A stretch of 64,000 nt of DNA from Sapria himalayana (Eukaryota > Streptophyta > Magnoliopsida > Malpighiales > Rafflesiaceae), in assembly GCA_029783825.1 (NCBI GenBank), contig JAREIK010003000.1, positions 115,725 to 179,724 of the forward strand, given 5' to 3'. Shown here piece after piece: positions 35,220-49,390 of this stretch. The translations under genes and the position numbers were made by a program. How positions within the stretch are numbered: the first letter of the stretch is position 1; each line of letters opens with the position of its first letter. The notes below the pieces were generated by a model. That model ran no database searches. It was given only the letters and a program-made list of their open reading frames with translations, and was not told where the DNA came from.

Positions 35220-38200
35220 TAGATAGATAGATAGAAAAGATAGATAAACAAATATAAAAATATATTCATAGATAGATTGCAAGATAGATAGACACATATA
35301 TCGATAGATAGACAGAATGATATACATATAAGTAGAAAGATAGATAGATATACAGTTTAATAAACAGATTGATAGATATATTGATAGATAGATAAAATAG
35401 ATAGACAAATTGATAGATAGATACATAGACAGATAGATAAATTGATAGATAGATAGATAGAAACATAAATAGTTAGGAAAATAGATAGAAGGATAGATAA
35501 ACAAATAGATAGACTAATAGATAGACAGATAGATAGATAAAAGATAGATAGATAGATAGATATACAAATAGATTGATTAATAGATAGATAACTAGATAGA
35601 GTAATAGAAATATTGAAAGATAGATTGATAAATAGATTAATAGACATATTGATAGAAATTTTGATAGCAAGATTTATAAAGAAATTGATAAATAGATTGA
35701 TAAAAAGGTTGATAGACTAATTGTTAGAAAGATTGATAGATAAATTGATAAACATATAGATATATAGATAGATAGAAAAATAGTTAGATAGATAGATCGA
35801 TAAATATATAGATTAATAAAAAGATTGATAGATATATAGATAGATAGATAATAGATAGATAAATAGAATGATAGATAGACTAAAATATAGATAGATAGAT
35901 TGATTGATTAATAGATAGATAGACTGACAAATATATAGATAGATAGATAAATAGACAGCCAGACAGATAGATAGATAGACTAATACATAGACAGATAGAT
36001 AGATAAACATATAGATAGATAGATAGATTGATTGATTGATTGATTGAACTATAGATAGATAAATATACAAATAGATAGAATGATAAATAGATAGATAGAC
36101 ATATAGATAGATAGAGAAACAAAAAAATAGATAGAAAGATAGACAGACAGACAAGCAGAAATACAAATAGATAGATAATTTGAAATATAAATTGATAGAT
36201 AAATTGATAGACAGAAACATAAATTGATAGATTGAAAGATAGATATATAGATTATATAGATTAGATAGATATATAGGTAGATAGATAGAGAGATAGAAAG
36301 AAAGAAAGATAAATATATATATAGTCAGAGAGATAGATAGATTGATTGAGAGATAGATAAATAGAAAGCTAAACAAAAAAAATAGACAAATAGATAGATA
36401 GATAGACAGATCGATAGACATAGATAAACAGAAAGATAGTCAGATAGATAGATACATAGATTTAAAGATAGATATATGTATAAAAAGATTAATATAGAGA
36501 TTGATAGAATGATTGAAAGATAGATTAATAGATAGATTGATATTCAAATTGATAGATAGTTGATTGACAGAGAGATAGATAGAATGATAGATAACTAGAT
36601 AATGATATAGATCATTGATAGATATGCAGATAAATAGATAGATAGATTGACAAATAGATATACAGATAGATAGATAGAATTACAGATAGATAGAAGATAG
36701 ATAGATAGATATATAGGCAGATAGATAGATAGATAGATTTATAGATAACAAATTATTAGATAGATATATAAAGTGATAGAAATACTTATAGATAGATAGA
36801 TAAATAGATAGATAGGCCGACAGATAGATAGAAAGATAGATTGATTGATAGATTTATCGATATACAGATTGATTGATTGATAGACAAATTGATAGAAAGA
36901 TTAATAAACATGTTGATAGACAGATTGATACATAGATTGATAAACATATTGAATAAAAGATTGATTGACAAGTTGATAGACAGATAGATAGATGGATAGA
37001 TGGACAGATAGACATTTAGATAGATAGACCAATATATATATATATAGATAGATATACAAATAGATAGAGAAATAGATAAATAGATAGATAGATATATAGA
37101 ATATTAGATAGATAACTAGCCCGATAGATAGATAGAGAGACTGAAAGATATATAGACAGACAGATAGTTAGTTAGATTGATAGATAGATAGATAGAGAGA
37201 TAGATAGATAGATAGATAGATAGACATATAGAAATAAAAATATATAGGTAGAGAGATAGACAGAAAGATAGACAGAAAGAGAGATAGCTAGATAAATAGA
37301 TAGATAGACAAATAAAATGATAGACAGATAGATAGATATATAAATAGATAGATAGACAGATAAATAAACAAATATATAGATAGATAGATAGATAGACAGA
37401 TAGATAGACAGACATATAGATAGATAGATAAATAGACAGATTGATAGACAAATAGGAAGAAAGAAAGAAAGATAGATAGATAGATACACAGATAGATTGA
37501 TATACAAATAGATATTCATATAGATATACAGATTATATATAGACAGATAGATATATAGACAAATATATACACAAATAGATAGATAGATAGATAGACTTAT
37601 AGATAGATAGACTTAGAGATAGACAAATATATACACAGGCTAACAGACATTCATTCAAATAGAAACCAACCAAATAGATAGATAGATAGACAAACCGGCA
37701 TATATGCAGACAGACAAGTAGATAGGTTGACAAACAAACAAATATATAGAAAGATAGACAGTTTGATAGACAGATGGATGGATGGATAGATAGATAAATA
37801 GATAGAAAATGGATAGATAGATTCTTAGACTGATAGATAGATAGATAGATAAAAAAATTGACAAATAAATAGAATACTAGATATATACATAGATAGTTAG
37901 ACACAAAGATATACTTATAGATGGATAGATAGATAAATAAATAGAAAGATATATAGGAAGATAGATTGAAAATAGAAAAATAGATTGATTAATTGATAGA
38001 GAGAGAGATTGATAAAAAATTGATAGTAAGATTGATAGATAGATAAATAGACAGATTGAGAGACAAATTGATAAATAGATTTATAAACAATTTGATAAAT
38101 AGATTTTTAAACATATTTATAAATAGATTCATAGAAAGATTGATAGATAAATTGATAGACAAATAGATAGTTAGATATATAGACAGATAGATAGACATAT

Positions 38201-38324
38201 TAATAGACTTATAGATATATAGGTAGAAAGACAAACATATAGATAAATTAATAATTATATAAATATTTAAATTATTAGAAAGATAGAATGACATATAGAT
38301 AGATAGAAAGAAAGATAGATAGAT

Positions 38325-38390
38325 AGACATATATATAGACATATATATAGACATATATATAGACATATATATAGACATATATATAGACAT
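38325..38390. repeat. Perfect 12-bp tandem repeat
   Basis: Five identical copies of AGACATATATAT plus a partial sixth. This is much more uniform than the surrounding degenerate array, so it is probably a recent local expansion. Confidence 0.95.
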
Positions 38391-40199
38391 ATAGATAGAC
38401 AGATAGACAAATATATAGATAGATAGACAGATAGTTAGTTATAAAGATTAAAATATAGTATATAAAGAAATAGATAGGCATATTGATAAATAGATTAATA
38501 TACACAAAGATAGATATATTGATAGACAAAATGATAGATAGATAGATAGCAAAATAGACAAATAGTTAGACAAATAGATAGACAGATAGATACACAGATA
38601 GATAGACATTTAGATAGATAGATAGATATTTAGGTAGATATGTAGACAGATAAATATAAGATAGAAAACAAATAGACAAACAATTAAATAGATAGATAGA
38701 TAAACAAATAAATAGATAGACAGACAAATAAACATATAGATAGATAGATAGATAGTTTGATAATTAAATTACTAGACTGATTCATAGATAGATAGATTGA
38801 TTGATTGATTGACAGACAGACAGATAGATAGATAGATATATAGGCAGATAGATACAAAAATAGATAGATAGAAAAATAGAAAGAAAGATTGATTGAATGA
38901 CATAGAGATAGATATATAGACAAAAAGATAAATGCAAAGCTTGACAGATAAATAGATAGATAGAATGATAGATATTTTGATAGATAGATTGTTAGAAAAA
39001 TTGAATGATAGATTGAAAGATATATTGATAGAGAGATTAATAGATAAATAGATAGACATATAGATAGATTGATAGAAAAATTGATAGATAGTTAGATAGA
39101 TAGATATATAAATACAGTTAGATAGATATATATAAAGATAGATAGATAGATAAATAGAAAGATATTATATATAGATAGATAGATAGATATATAGACAGAT
39201 AGATTAACATATTGATAGATAGATATATACACAATAGATAGACATATAGATATATAGATAGATAGATAGATAGATAGACAAATTGATACACAAACTGATA
39301 AATAGATTATTAGTCAAATAGATAGAAAGGTAAAAAGAAAAAAAGATAGAAAAATAGAATGATAGATAGATAGAAAGATAGATATATAGATAGTGAAATA
39401 GATAGGTAGAAAGATATATAGGCAATGAGATAAATAGATAGATAGATAGAACATAAGATACATAGATAGATAGATAAATAGAATACTAATAAATAGAATG
39501 ATATATAGTTATACAAATTATATTGACAGATTGATATAGAGAATGATAGACATATAGATAGACTGATAAATAGTCTAATAGATAGATAGAAAGATAGATA
39601 GATAGACAAACCAAAATATAGATAGAAAAACACTTAGAGAACAAGAAAAACAAACAAATTAATACATAGTTTGATAGATACATTGATAAATAAATTTATA
39701 GATAAATAAATAAATAGAATGATAGATAGATACAGATATAGATTGATAGGAAAATAAATAGATATATTTATAGACAGATTGAAAGACACATAGAAAAATA
39801 GATTAATAGATAGATAGATAGATTAATAGATTGATATACATATAGATAAATAGATATATAACAGATAGATAATTAGTTAGATAGAAAAATAGATAGACTA
39901 ATAGATTATTATATAGATAGATATATAGATAGATAGATAGATAGATAGATAGACATGTAGATAGATAGATTGATAGACAGAAAGACAGAAAGATAGATAG
40001 ATATATAGATAGATAAATATATAGACAAATAGAAAAACAAAAAAATAAATATATAGATAAAAAATTAGATAGATAAATAGATCGACAGATACATAGATAG
40101 ATAGAAAGATAGATAAAAGATAGATAGACAGACAAACATATAGATAGACAAATAGATTGACAGATATAAACAGATATATAGACAAATAGATAGACAGAT

Positions 40200-40234
<35 letters not shown>

Positions 40235-42114
40235 CAGATAGATTGATAAATAGTTACATAAATAGATAGACAAATAAATAGATAATTAGAGATACATATA
40301 GATAGATAGTTAGATAGATATATAAATTCATAGATAGATAGATAGATAGTAAACAAATAGATAGGCTGATACAGAGATAGATCGATAGCAGACAAATACA
40401 TAGACAAAGAGATACTCAAGTAGACAAATAGTCCGGCATATAGAAAAATAGCCAAAAAGATAAATAGACAAGCAAATATATAGACAAATAGATTGAATAT
40501 TAGATAGTTAGATAGATGGATGGACAAATAGATAGACTAAAAGATAGACTTTTTGATAGAAAGATTGATAAATAATTTGATAGATAGTTAGTTTGATTGA
40601 TTGTTAACTTGATTGATAGATAGATAGATAGATTTATAGATAGAGAGATAAATAGACATATATATTATAAATAGATAGAAAGATTGATAAAAAGATAGAT
40701 TCACATATATATAGTTAGTTAGATAGATAGATAGATAGACAAATAAATAAACATATAAATAAATAGATCGGTGAACATATAGATAGACAAATTGATTGAT
40801 AGATAGATAGATAGATTGATTGATTGATATACAAATTTATATATATATAGATAGATAGATAGATATATAAACATAAAGATAGACAAATAGATAGATAGAC
40901 AAATGATAGACAGATAGATATATAGATAGATATACAAATCAATAGATAGATAGATAGGTAGATTGATTGATTGATTGATTGATAAATAGACAGATTATAG
41001 ACAAATAGATAGATAAATAGATAGATATTCCAAAAATATAGATAGATTATTACACAAATAGATAAACTGATAGATATAGATATAAATGATAGTTTGATAG
41101 ATAGATATATAGACAAATAGATAAATAGATAGACAGATAGATTGTCATATAGATTGGTAGATAGATAGACAAAAAGATAGATAGATAGACAAAAAGATAG
41201 ATAGATAGATAAATAGATATTTAGACAAATCAATATATATATATATATATATAGTTAGACAAATAGATAGAAAACTAGATAGATAGATACATAGATAGAA
41301 ACAAATATAGATACATTGATAGATAAATTTATATAAAAATTGATATAGAGGTTGATAGATAAATTAACAGACAATGAGATAGGTAGATAAATAAATAGAT
41401 AATTGGACAGATTGATACATATATAGATAGATAGACATATAAATAAACACATATATAGATAGATAAATAGTCTGATAGATTGATAGATAAATTGATCAAT
41501 TGATAGACAAATAGTTATATAGATAGATATATAGATAAATAGACAGATAATTTAAACAGATTGAACTACAGATAGATAGACACATATATAAACAGATAGA
41601 TAGATAGATAGACATATAGATAGAAAGATATAAAGACAAATTAATAAATAGATTAATAGATTGATAAATAGTCAAATAGCTATATAGATAGATAGATAAA
41701 TAGAAAGAAAGACATATATATATATATATATTGAAAGATAGATTGATAGATAGTGCATAAATAGTTTCACAAATAGTTAGATAGATAAACATATAGATAG
41801 ATTGATATTCTAATAGTTAGAAAGATAGATAGACATATTGATAGATAGATAGATAGATCAATAGATAGATAGATATATAGATAAATAGGTATATAGATAT
41901 ACATAAAGAGAAACAAATAGACAGATAGATAGATATTCAAACAGAGAGACAATCAGCTAGATAGATAGTCAGGCAGATTGAGAGTTAGACAAATAGATTG
42001 ATAGATAGATAGACAAAATTATATATAGATAGCTCGATAGATAGATAGATATATAGATTGATAGATAGACAGATACATAGATAGATAGATAGATTGATAC
42101 ATAGATAGATAGAT

Positions 42115-42149
<35 letters not shown>

Positions 42150-43301
42150 TTGAATGATAGATTGATTTATATTTTGATTGATAGAAATATATTTAGACAA
42201 ATTGATAGATAACTTGATTAAAATATTGATAGAGAAGTTGATATACAAATTGTGTGACAGATTGATAGACTGATAGATAGAAAGAATCATAGATAAAACG
42301 ATAGGTAGATATATAAATAAATAGATAGATAGATAAAAAGATATATTGGTAAATAGGCAGATAGATAGATAGATAGATATATAGATAAATAAATTGATAT
42401 ATTGATAAAAAGTAGATAGACAAATAGCTAGGTAGATATAAAGATACTTAGACAGATAGATAGACATATAAATAAAAGAAAGATTGATCATTTAGATTGT
42501 TGATTGAATGATAGACAAATTGATTGATAGATTGATATATAGATTGATACAGAAATTGATAGACGGACTAATAGATAGATTATTAGACAAAGAGATAGAT
42601 AGATAAATAGAGATATAAATGATAGTTTGATAGACAGATATATAGATAAATCAATTTACAGATAGATAAATAGATAGATAGATAGATAAATTGGCATATA
42701 GATTGACAGATTGATAAACAAAAAGAAATATAGAAAGATAGATAGATAGACAAATAGATAGATAGATATTTATATAGATAGTTAGACAGACAGATAGATA
42801 GATACATAGATAAAAACATAGATAGAAACATATATAGATAGATTTATAAATAGATCGATGGATAAATTTATATACAAATTGATAGAAAAGTTGATAGAAA
42901 TATTAATAGATAAAGAGATAGACAGATATATAAATAGATATGTGGATAGATTCATACTAATATTGATAGACAGACAGATAGATAGATATATAGATAGATA
43001 AATAGATATATAGATAGATAAATAGATATATATATATATATAGATAAATAGACTAATCATATAGATAGATAGAGTGATCAATTAATAGACAAATAGATAT
43101 ATAGATTTAAATATAGATAAATAGACCGATAGTTAAACAGATAGATAAACAATTAGATAGATAGATATATAGACAGGAAATACATAAATCCATAGACATA
43201 TAGATAGAAAGATATATATACAAATTGATAAACATAATAATAGATAGATAAATATTCAAATAGGTACTTAGATAGATAGACAAATATATAGATAGAAAGA
43301 A

Positions 43302-43356
<55 letters not shown>

Positions 43357-44091
43357 GATAAACAGATAGATACATAGATAGTTACACAAATAGTTAGATA
43401 GAAAGATAGACATATATATAGATAGATATATAGATAGTTAGAGAGGTGGATAATAGATTGTTAGATAGATAGATTGAAAGATATAAAGATATATATTTAT
43501 ATATAGATAGATAGACATATAGATATATAGATTGATATATAGATAAATAGATATACATATATATAGATAAACATATAGATTGATTTATATACTAATAGTT
43601 AGAAATATAGATAGATAAACAGATCGATAGATAGATATATAGAAAAATAGGTATATAAATAGATAGATAGGTAGATAGATAGACATGTAGACAAAAACAT
43701 AGACAAATAGATAGATATTCAAATAGAGAGATAATCAGGCAGATAGATAGTTTGGCAAATATATAATTAGATAGACAGATAGGTAGCTAGACTAATAGAC
43801 TTACAGACAACTAGACTGATAGACAGAAAGATAGAAAGATTGATTGATTGTCAGATACATAGACATAAATAGACAGACAGTTAGTTAGATAGTTATATAG
43901 TTAGATAGATAGATAAATAGATAGATAGATAGACATACACATAGATATCTAGATAGATAGATAGACTATTTGATAGACAGATAGATAGATAGACAGATAG
44001 ATAGATAGACAGATTGATATATAGATAGATAGATAGATACATATATAGACAGATATATAGAGAGATTGATAGATAGATTAATAATTATATT

Positions 44092-44107
44092 GATAGACAT
44101 ATTGATA
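44092..44107. repeat. 5' target-site duplication of LINE-1
   Basis: GATAGACATATTGATA, identical to 50752-50767 on the other side of the LINE. Because the array uses such words often, the match alone is not proof, but both copies lie exactly at the element's ends. Confidence 0.75.
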
Positions 44108-44204
44108 AGCAACAAGCACCACAACTAGGATTCGCTCTTCTTCAAGCTCTCAAGCTCATAGAGAGAGAGAGAAAATCGCAATCCCTAGAGAGAGAATCTC
44201 GCCA

Positions 44205-45593
44205 TTGCTACCCGATTCAAGCTCCTCTCAAGCTAAATATGGAGCAAAAGACTTATTACCAAACAATAAGTCATTTGCTTCGATATTAAGAGAGCCCACG
44301 CCTCCCTCATGCTGCTTTGGGAACAAACACGGGAGTCCCGTGATTGTTTTTTCAACAAAAGAGATGTGCAAGTTCATGGAGCCATTTGAATATATGCTTA
44401 TTGGTAAGTTTTCTCATGGAAGGCCTCGCCCGAAGGAAATACAACAGTTTATCTCCTCGTTAAAGCTTACGGGAAGGGTGAAGCTAGCTGACTACGATGC
44501 GAAGCACGTCTTCCTGTAGTGTTTTATGATTGAGGACTTCTACCGCTTATGGCACAGAGGTCTATGGCAAGTTAACGGCTTCCCCATGCGCGTTTTGAGG
44601 TGGACGAAGGAGTTCAGTCCACTGGAGGAGGTGCCTTTAGCCGCGGTTTGGTTTTCCTTAGAGAATCTCACATTATATTTGTTTAACCCACAATCTCTCT
44701 ACAAAATTTCATCTTGTTTGGGTAAACCTGTAATTCGTGATGAAGCTACTGTTTCTATGACAAGGCCAAGCAATGCTCGCGTCTGTGTTGAGTGTAACCT
44801 ACTCACTCAGCCACCAAATATGATCTAGATCGGTAATGGAGAGGATGGGCAGGATAATGGGTTTTGGTAACCTGTTATTCCCAAAAATCTACCTACTTAT
44901 TGCAGAAAATGTAAGAGACTTGGGCACGAATCGGGGGGGTGTAAAATGGGTACAGAACAAACAGAAAATGTGCAAGGGTTAGAAGGTAGAAAAAGAAAGG
45001 TAGAAAGATGGATTAGGAAGGTGGGAGGGGCTGGAGAAAAACTTGTAATTGAGGCAGGTTTAATGGAAGAAGTAGGGGAGTATATGAGAGAGAAAGAGAG
45101 TAAGTTGTTAGGAGAGGGAGAGGACGGAAGCATGGAGGAAGGAGACAAGCTGGGTGAGGGAGAAAAAAGGGAGGAGGTAAAGGGTAGAAAGAAGAGGAAT
45201 AAGAAAATTAAAACTAGAATAATTTTAAAAGAAAAACTGGAGGACTATAGCTGGATAGATGGTGACCTCTAGGATTTCCCAGAGGAAGAATCAGAGGTGT
45301 TTAGTTGTCCTTCAATAGGTAGAGAAAAAGAGGAGCATGCATTCTATATAGAAAAGGGGAAAGATGATTTGGATATTTATGAGGAAGATTGGACAAAGCT
45401 CACTAGAACTCAAGCCAAGAAAGCTATAAAAATAATGGCAATGCAGCTTGGGTGGAAGGATAAATATTATGAAAAAATACAAGTAAATTCAAATGCAATT
45501 AAGACCCCAAAGAATAAGAAAAAATATTTAAAAACAAAATATGAGACTAAGTATACAACTAGATCCCAATCTAAGCTAGGAATTAATGGATAG
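44205..45593 (+). pseudogene. LINE ORF1: DUF4283 and CCHC zinc-knuckle protein
   Basis: ORF1 proteins of plant LINEs bind the element RNA in the cytoplasmic particle. All segments share one frame. Residues 1-105 and onward form the DUF4283 domain (FEYMLIGKFSHGRPRP, then HGLWQ-like WHRGLWQVNGFPMRVLRW), followed by the family's ARVCVECNLL and the knuckle CRKCKRLGHESGGC at about 44900-44943. A Lys/Glu-rich C-terminal part follows. The frame is broken at 44517 (TAG where Gln is expected), 44826 (TAG for Trp in the 'NxIWIG' motif), about 44869 (TAA for Gln after FW) and about 45270 (TAG). Without these it would reach the TAG at 45591. Its end overlaps the ORF2 start in ATGGATAG. Confidence 0.9.
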
Positions 45594-48500
45594 ATGCCTT
45601 TATTGGAACATAAGAGGGGTTGCTAATAATCCCTCGATAAATAGGTTAAAACTATTAATTAAAACTCATAGAATTTCTCTAGTAGTCATTGCAGAGCCTA
45701 TGATCCAGAAGGATCAATTAATTAACTACAGCCAAAAACTTGGGTTTAACAATGCATATGCTAATATAAATAGTAATCTCTAGATAATGTGGCATAATTA
45801 TTCGGACATTGAAATTTTAAAAGATACAGATCAGGTAGTACATTTTAAAATAAATAAAGAAACAGATGAAATAATATCGGTAGTATATGCTAAAAATGAT
45901 AAAAAATCAAGGTTATCACTATGAGACGAAATGTAGAATATCGCATCTAGGAATGCACCCTGGATTATAGGAGGTGATTTTAATATAATCATGAGCAACC
46001 AAGAAAAGAAAGAAGGTAAAACCCCGGTTCCAATAGCAATGACACAATTTAATGAGGCGATCTCAAACTCGAAATTAATGGAAATATATTTCACAGGTTC
46101 AAGTTACACTTGGTGTAACAACCAGAGTAAAAGAAGCACAATTTGGGCTAGACTGGACAGAGTACTGTGTAATGCTAAGTGGGTAGCTTTGCATGGGGTC
46201 ACAGGACTTAGACACCTAAATAGAACCTGTTCGGATCATTGCCCATTGCTCATTACAATCTTTAAAAGCAACTAAGTATCAGGTAACTTTAAATTTCAGA
46301 ATATGTGGGAAAAGCATGCTGGCTTTGAAAAATTGGTAACTGAAACTTGGAAGGAGCCAGCAATGGGGAAACCGATGCAAGTATTAATGGTTAAGCTTCA
46401 TAGAATAAAAAATGTCTAAAAATATGGAATAAAGAAGTCTTCGGAAATTTAAATCAAATAATAAAGTAAGAAGAGGAAAAAGTAGAAAATCTGGAATTAG
46501 AATACAATAATAATAATACAGAGGTAAAGAGACATGAACTAAATAAGGCTAAAGGGGACTTTAGGCTTAAGTTGCATATGGAGGAAGTATACTGGAAACA
46601 GTGTTCAAAAATTAAATGGTTGAAAGATGGAGAGAGAAACACTAAATTTTTTCATAACATGTGTAAAATAAAGCCTCAAAAAAATAAAATCAAGGGCCTA
46701 AAAACTAATGAGGGAACATGCGTTGAAGATAACAAGCAGATAGGAATCCTCTTTGAGGAATTTTTTAAAAGTCATCTATGCAGATAGGCTCTTCAGGTAG
46801 GAAACTCATTAATGGATGGGATCAACACAGTCATCTCAAAAGAACAAAATCAAATGATGGAGAAGATCCCGGAGGAAGAAGAGATTAAAAATGCAGTGTT
46901 TAATCTGGATAAGGATAGTGCAGCAGGGCCAGATGGCTGGAATAATTATTTTTTTCAGTTAAACTGGCTCATTATCAATAAAGATCTTGTTCCAGCAATT
47001 GCAAGTTTTTTTGTAGGGGCGGATATTCCTAAGTCATGGGCAAACTCTTTCATAGTGCTAATCACCAAAAAAGAATCACCTCAAAAATGTGAGGATTTTA
47101 GGCCTATAAGTTTATGTAATGCAATTTATAAGATCCTTGCAAAAATAATTCAAAACAGACTTAGTAATATTTTACCATTTATAATATCACAGGAACAAAC
47201 AGGATTTGTTAAGAATAGATTAATGATTGAAAACATTAGATTAGCATCAGAAATGATGAAAGAAATAGCATTTAAAACAAGGGGAAGTAATTTAGTAGTT
47301 AAGCTAGATTTATCTAAGGCATTTGATAGAGTAGATTGGCATACACTATGTTTCGTTATGAGAAAATTTGGTTTCTCTGAAACATGTATTGATTTAATAT
47401 ATAGATGTGTAACTAGCGTTTGGGTTAGAATCATTGTAAATGGAATGAAAAGTGAAGATTTCAAACCAAGACGTAGCTTGAGACAGGGGGATCCATTATC
47501 ACCCTTATTATTTGACATGTACTTAGAATTGTTAATTTAAATAAAAGAATGTCAGAGGGCAAAATAATCCCCTTTAGACAGCCAAAAAAATACTCCGAGA
47601 ATAAGTTGTTTAGCTTATGCAGATGATATTATTATTTTCACAAATGGGAATAAAAGTTCATTGAAGAACCTGATGGACTTTCTACAATTATTTGAGAAGG
47701 AAACAGGTCAAGCCCTTAATAAGGACAAAAGTCAATTTATGTTAGCAAAAAAATCCTCCGGAAAAGTGGTAAAAAAAATTATAAACATAACGGGTTTTAA
47801 ACATAAAAAAGATGCTTTAGTATATTTAGGTTGTCCGATATACGAAGGAAGGCTGAAAGAGAAGTACCTAACGCCTTTACATGATAAAATAAGAAGGAAA
47901 ATAGCTGGCTGGAAAGTAGATCTATTAGGATTTGGTGGGAGGATTACATTAATCTCTCATGTTCTTCAAAGTACACTGGTACATATTATATCAGTCATAC
48001 ATCCACCTAAGAAATTCACAAATAAACAAGAAATGGAAATGACAAATTTTTTATGGGGTAAAAAAATGGAAAGCAGAAATTTCACTGGAAAAATTGGAAA
48101 GACATCTGTTATCCAAAAGCGGAAGCGAGGTTAGGCTTCATTAATTTACAGGACATGGCGGCTGCCTGGGACTGCAAAGGTTGGTGGAAGATAAAAGAAA
48201 ATGATTCCCTTTGGGCAAAATATATGCGAGCAAAATATCTAGAACAAGAACATAATCGCGTTAAGCAGAAATCAAATAACTGGAAAGCATTAGAAAAACA
48301 AAAGGAAATAGTAGATGCCCATTCATTATTGAAAAAATCAGGATGGAAATGGACCCTTAATCCACAAGGTAATTTTACGTTAAAGTCAGCAAAAGAATTG
48401 ATAAGAAGGAAAAAACCCGTGCAATCTTTATTTAAATGGGCCTGGAAAGCAGGTATTCCACAGAAAATGTGCTCGCTGGCATGGAAAGTTCTGGTGAATG

Positions 48501-49390
48501 CACTGCCTGTGGATACTAATGTGAAAAGAAAATGTGTTAAAATGGCCTTCATATGTGAATGTTGCTTTGCAGAAGAAGAATCAATGGATCATCTATTCTC
48601 AAGTGGAAGAATCGATGCAGCAGTCTGGAGAGAATTAGGAGACCTGATACAAATAAGTAAAAAAGATGATAGAATAATTGATAGAATTAAGAATTGGGAG
48701 AATATAAACTCTAGCAGTTATATCAAAAATGGGCTCACTCAGAATCTACCTCATATAGTAATATGGTGCCTATGGAAAGCTCATAATAAGAGTAAATTTG
48801 AGGGTATAAGAATGAATTCAAATGAAATTATAAAAGATATTATTAAAGAAATCAGGAATATATCAAGTATAAACCCTATAAAGGTTGATGGTTCTTGTTT
48901 AAATAATGTAGCTGGAATGTTCTGGGGCCTCGCTATCACAAATACGTAACAGGGATGGGTAAAAAGTATAAGTTGGAATAGGCCTCCGGAAGGTAAAATA
49001 TCACTAAACACGGATGGTAGCTTCAATAGGGACACTGGTATAGCAGGTGGAGGGGGGGGGGGGGGGGTAATAAGGGATTCAAATGGGTATGTGATAAAAG
49101 CATTTACATCAGCTACAGAAGCATTCTCAGCTCTCCACTCGGAGATAAAAGCCTTGAATATAGGATTAAATGTCTGTATAAAGTTAGATTTAAAAAATAT
49201 ACAAATTCAAGTAGACTCCATGCTTTTGGTAGATTTAGTAAGTGGAAAAATAATTCTTTGGAGGTATGAGGAAGAAATGGAAATTATTTTGAACCTCATT
49301 AAACTGCTTAATGCATCAATCTTACATATATATAGAGAAGCCAATACTTTGGCGGATAGCCTTCCCTTACCTAAGATTCAGGAAGGGTAG
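45586..49390 (+). pseudogene. LINE ORF2: endonuclease, reverse transcriptase, zf-RVT, RNase H
   Basis: ORF2 nicks the target and reverse-transcribes the element at the break. Start MDRCLYWNIRG overlaps the ORF1 stop. Apurinic-type endonuclease: about 45590-46270 (WNIRG, VIAEPM, IIGGDFNII, YTWCNNQ, ARLDRVL, SDHCPL). Reverse transcriptase: about 46880-47720 (DSAAGPDGWNNYFFQ, FRPISLCN, LDLSKAFDRVDW, LRQGDPLSP, and AYADDIIIF with the catalytic Asp pair near 47620). Thumb and linker: to 48140 (YLGCPIYEGRLK, WGKK). Zinc-finger zf-RVT: about 48430-48610 (FKWAWKAG, CECCFAEEESMDHLF). RNase H: about 49000-49370 (LNTDGSFNRDTG, HSEIKALNIGL, REANTLADSL). Stops occur at 45781, near 45922 and 45936, 46273, 47538 and 48947. 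Frameshifts occur near 46415, 47545-47590 and 48065, mostly in A-runs. Confidence 0.92.
49052..49067. repeat. G16 homopolymer in the RNase H region
   Basis: Sixteen G in a row, extending a GGxGG codon run (Gly). Its length decides the reading frame here and may be uncertain in the assembly. Confidence 0.9.

Larger units (their letters stand above)
35220..44107. repeat. Degenerate (GATA)n array, block B, 8.9 kb
   Basis: Same character as block A: GATA units with frequent GACA, AATA and GATT variants, and sub-blocks of the 12-bp ATTGATAGACAG type (for example 35620-35760, 36840-36980, 37990-38160, 42130-42260, 42850-42960). (TA)n tracts lie at about 42117-42147 and 43304-43351. Only repeat-derived open frames occur, all on the minus strand. 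It ends at the LINE insertion. Confidence 0.95.

Noticed and set aside
48109..48552. A 147-codon minus-strand frame inside the LINE
   Set aside because: It is the antisense of LINE ORF2, whose plus-strand protein is clearly conserved.
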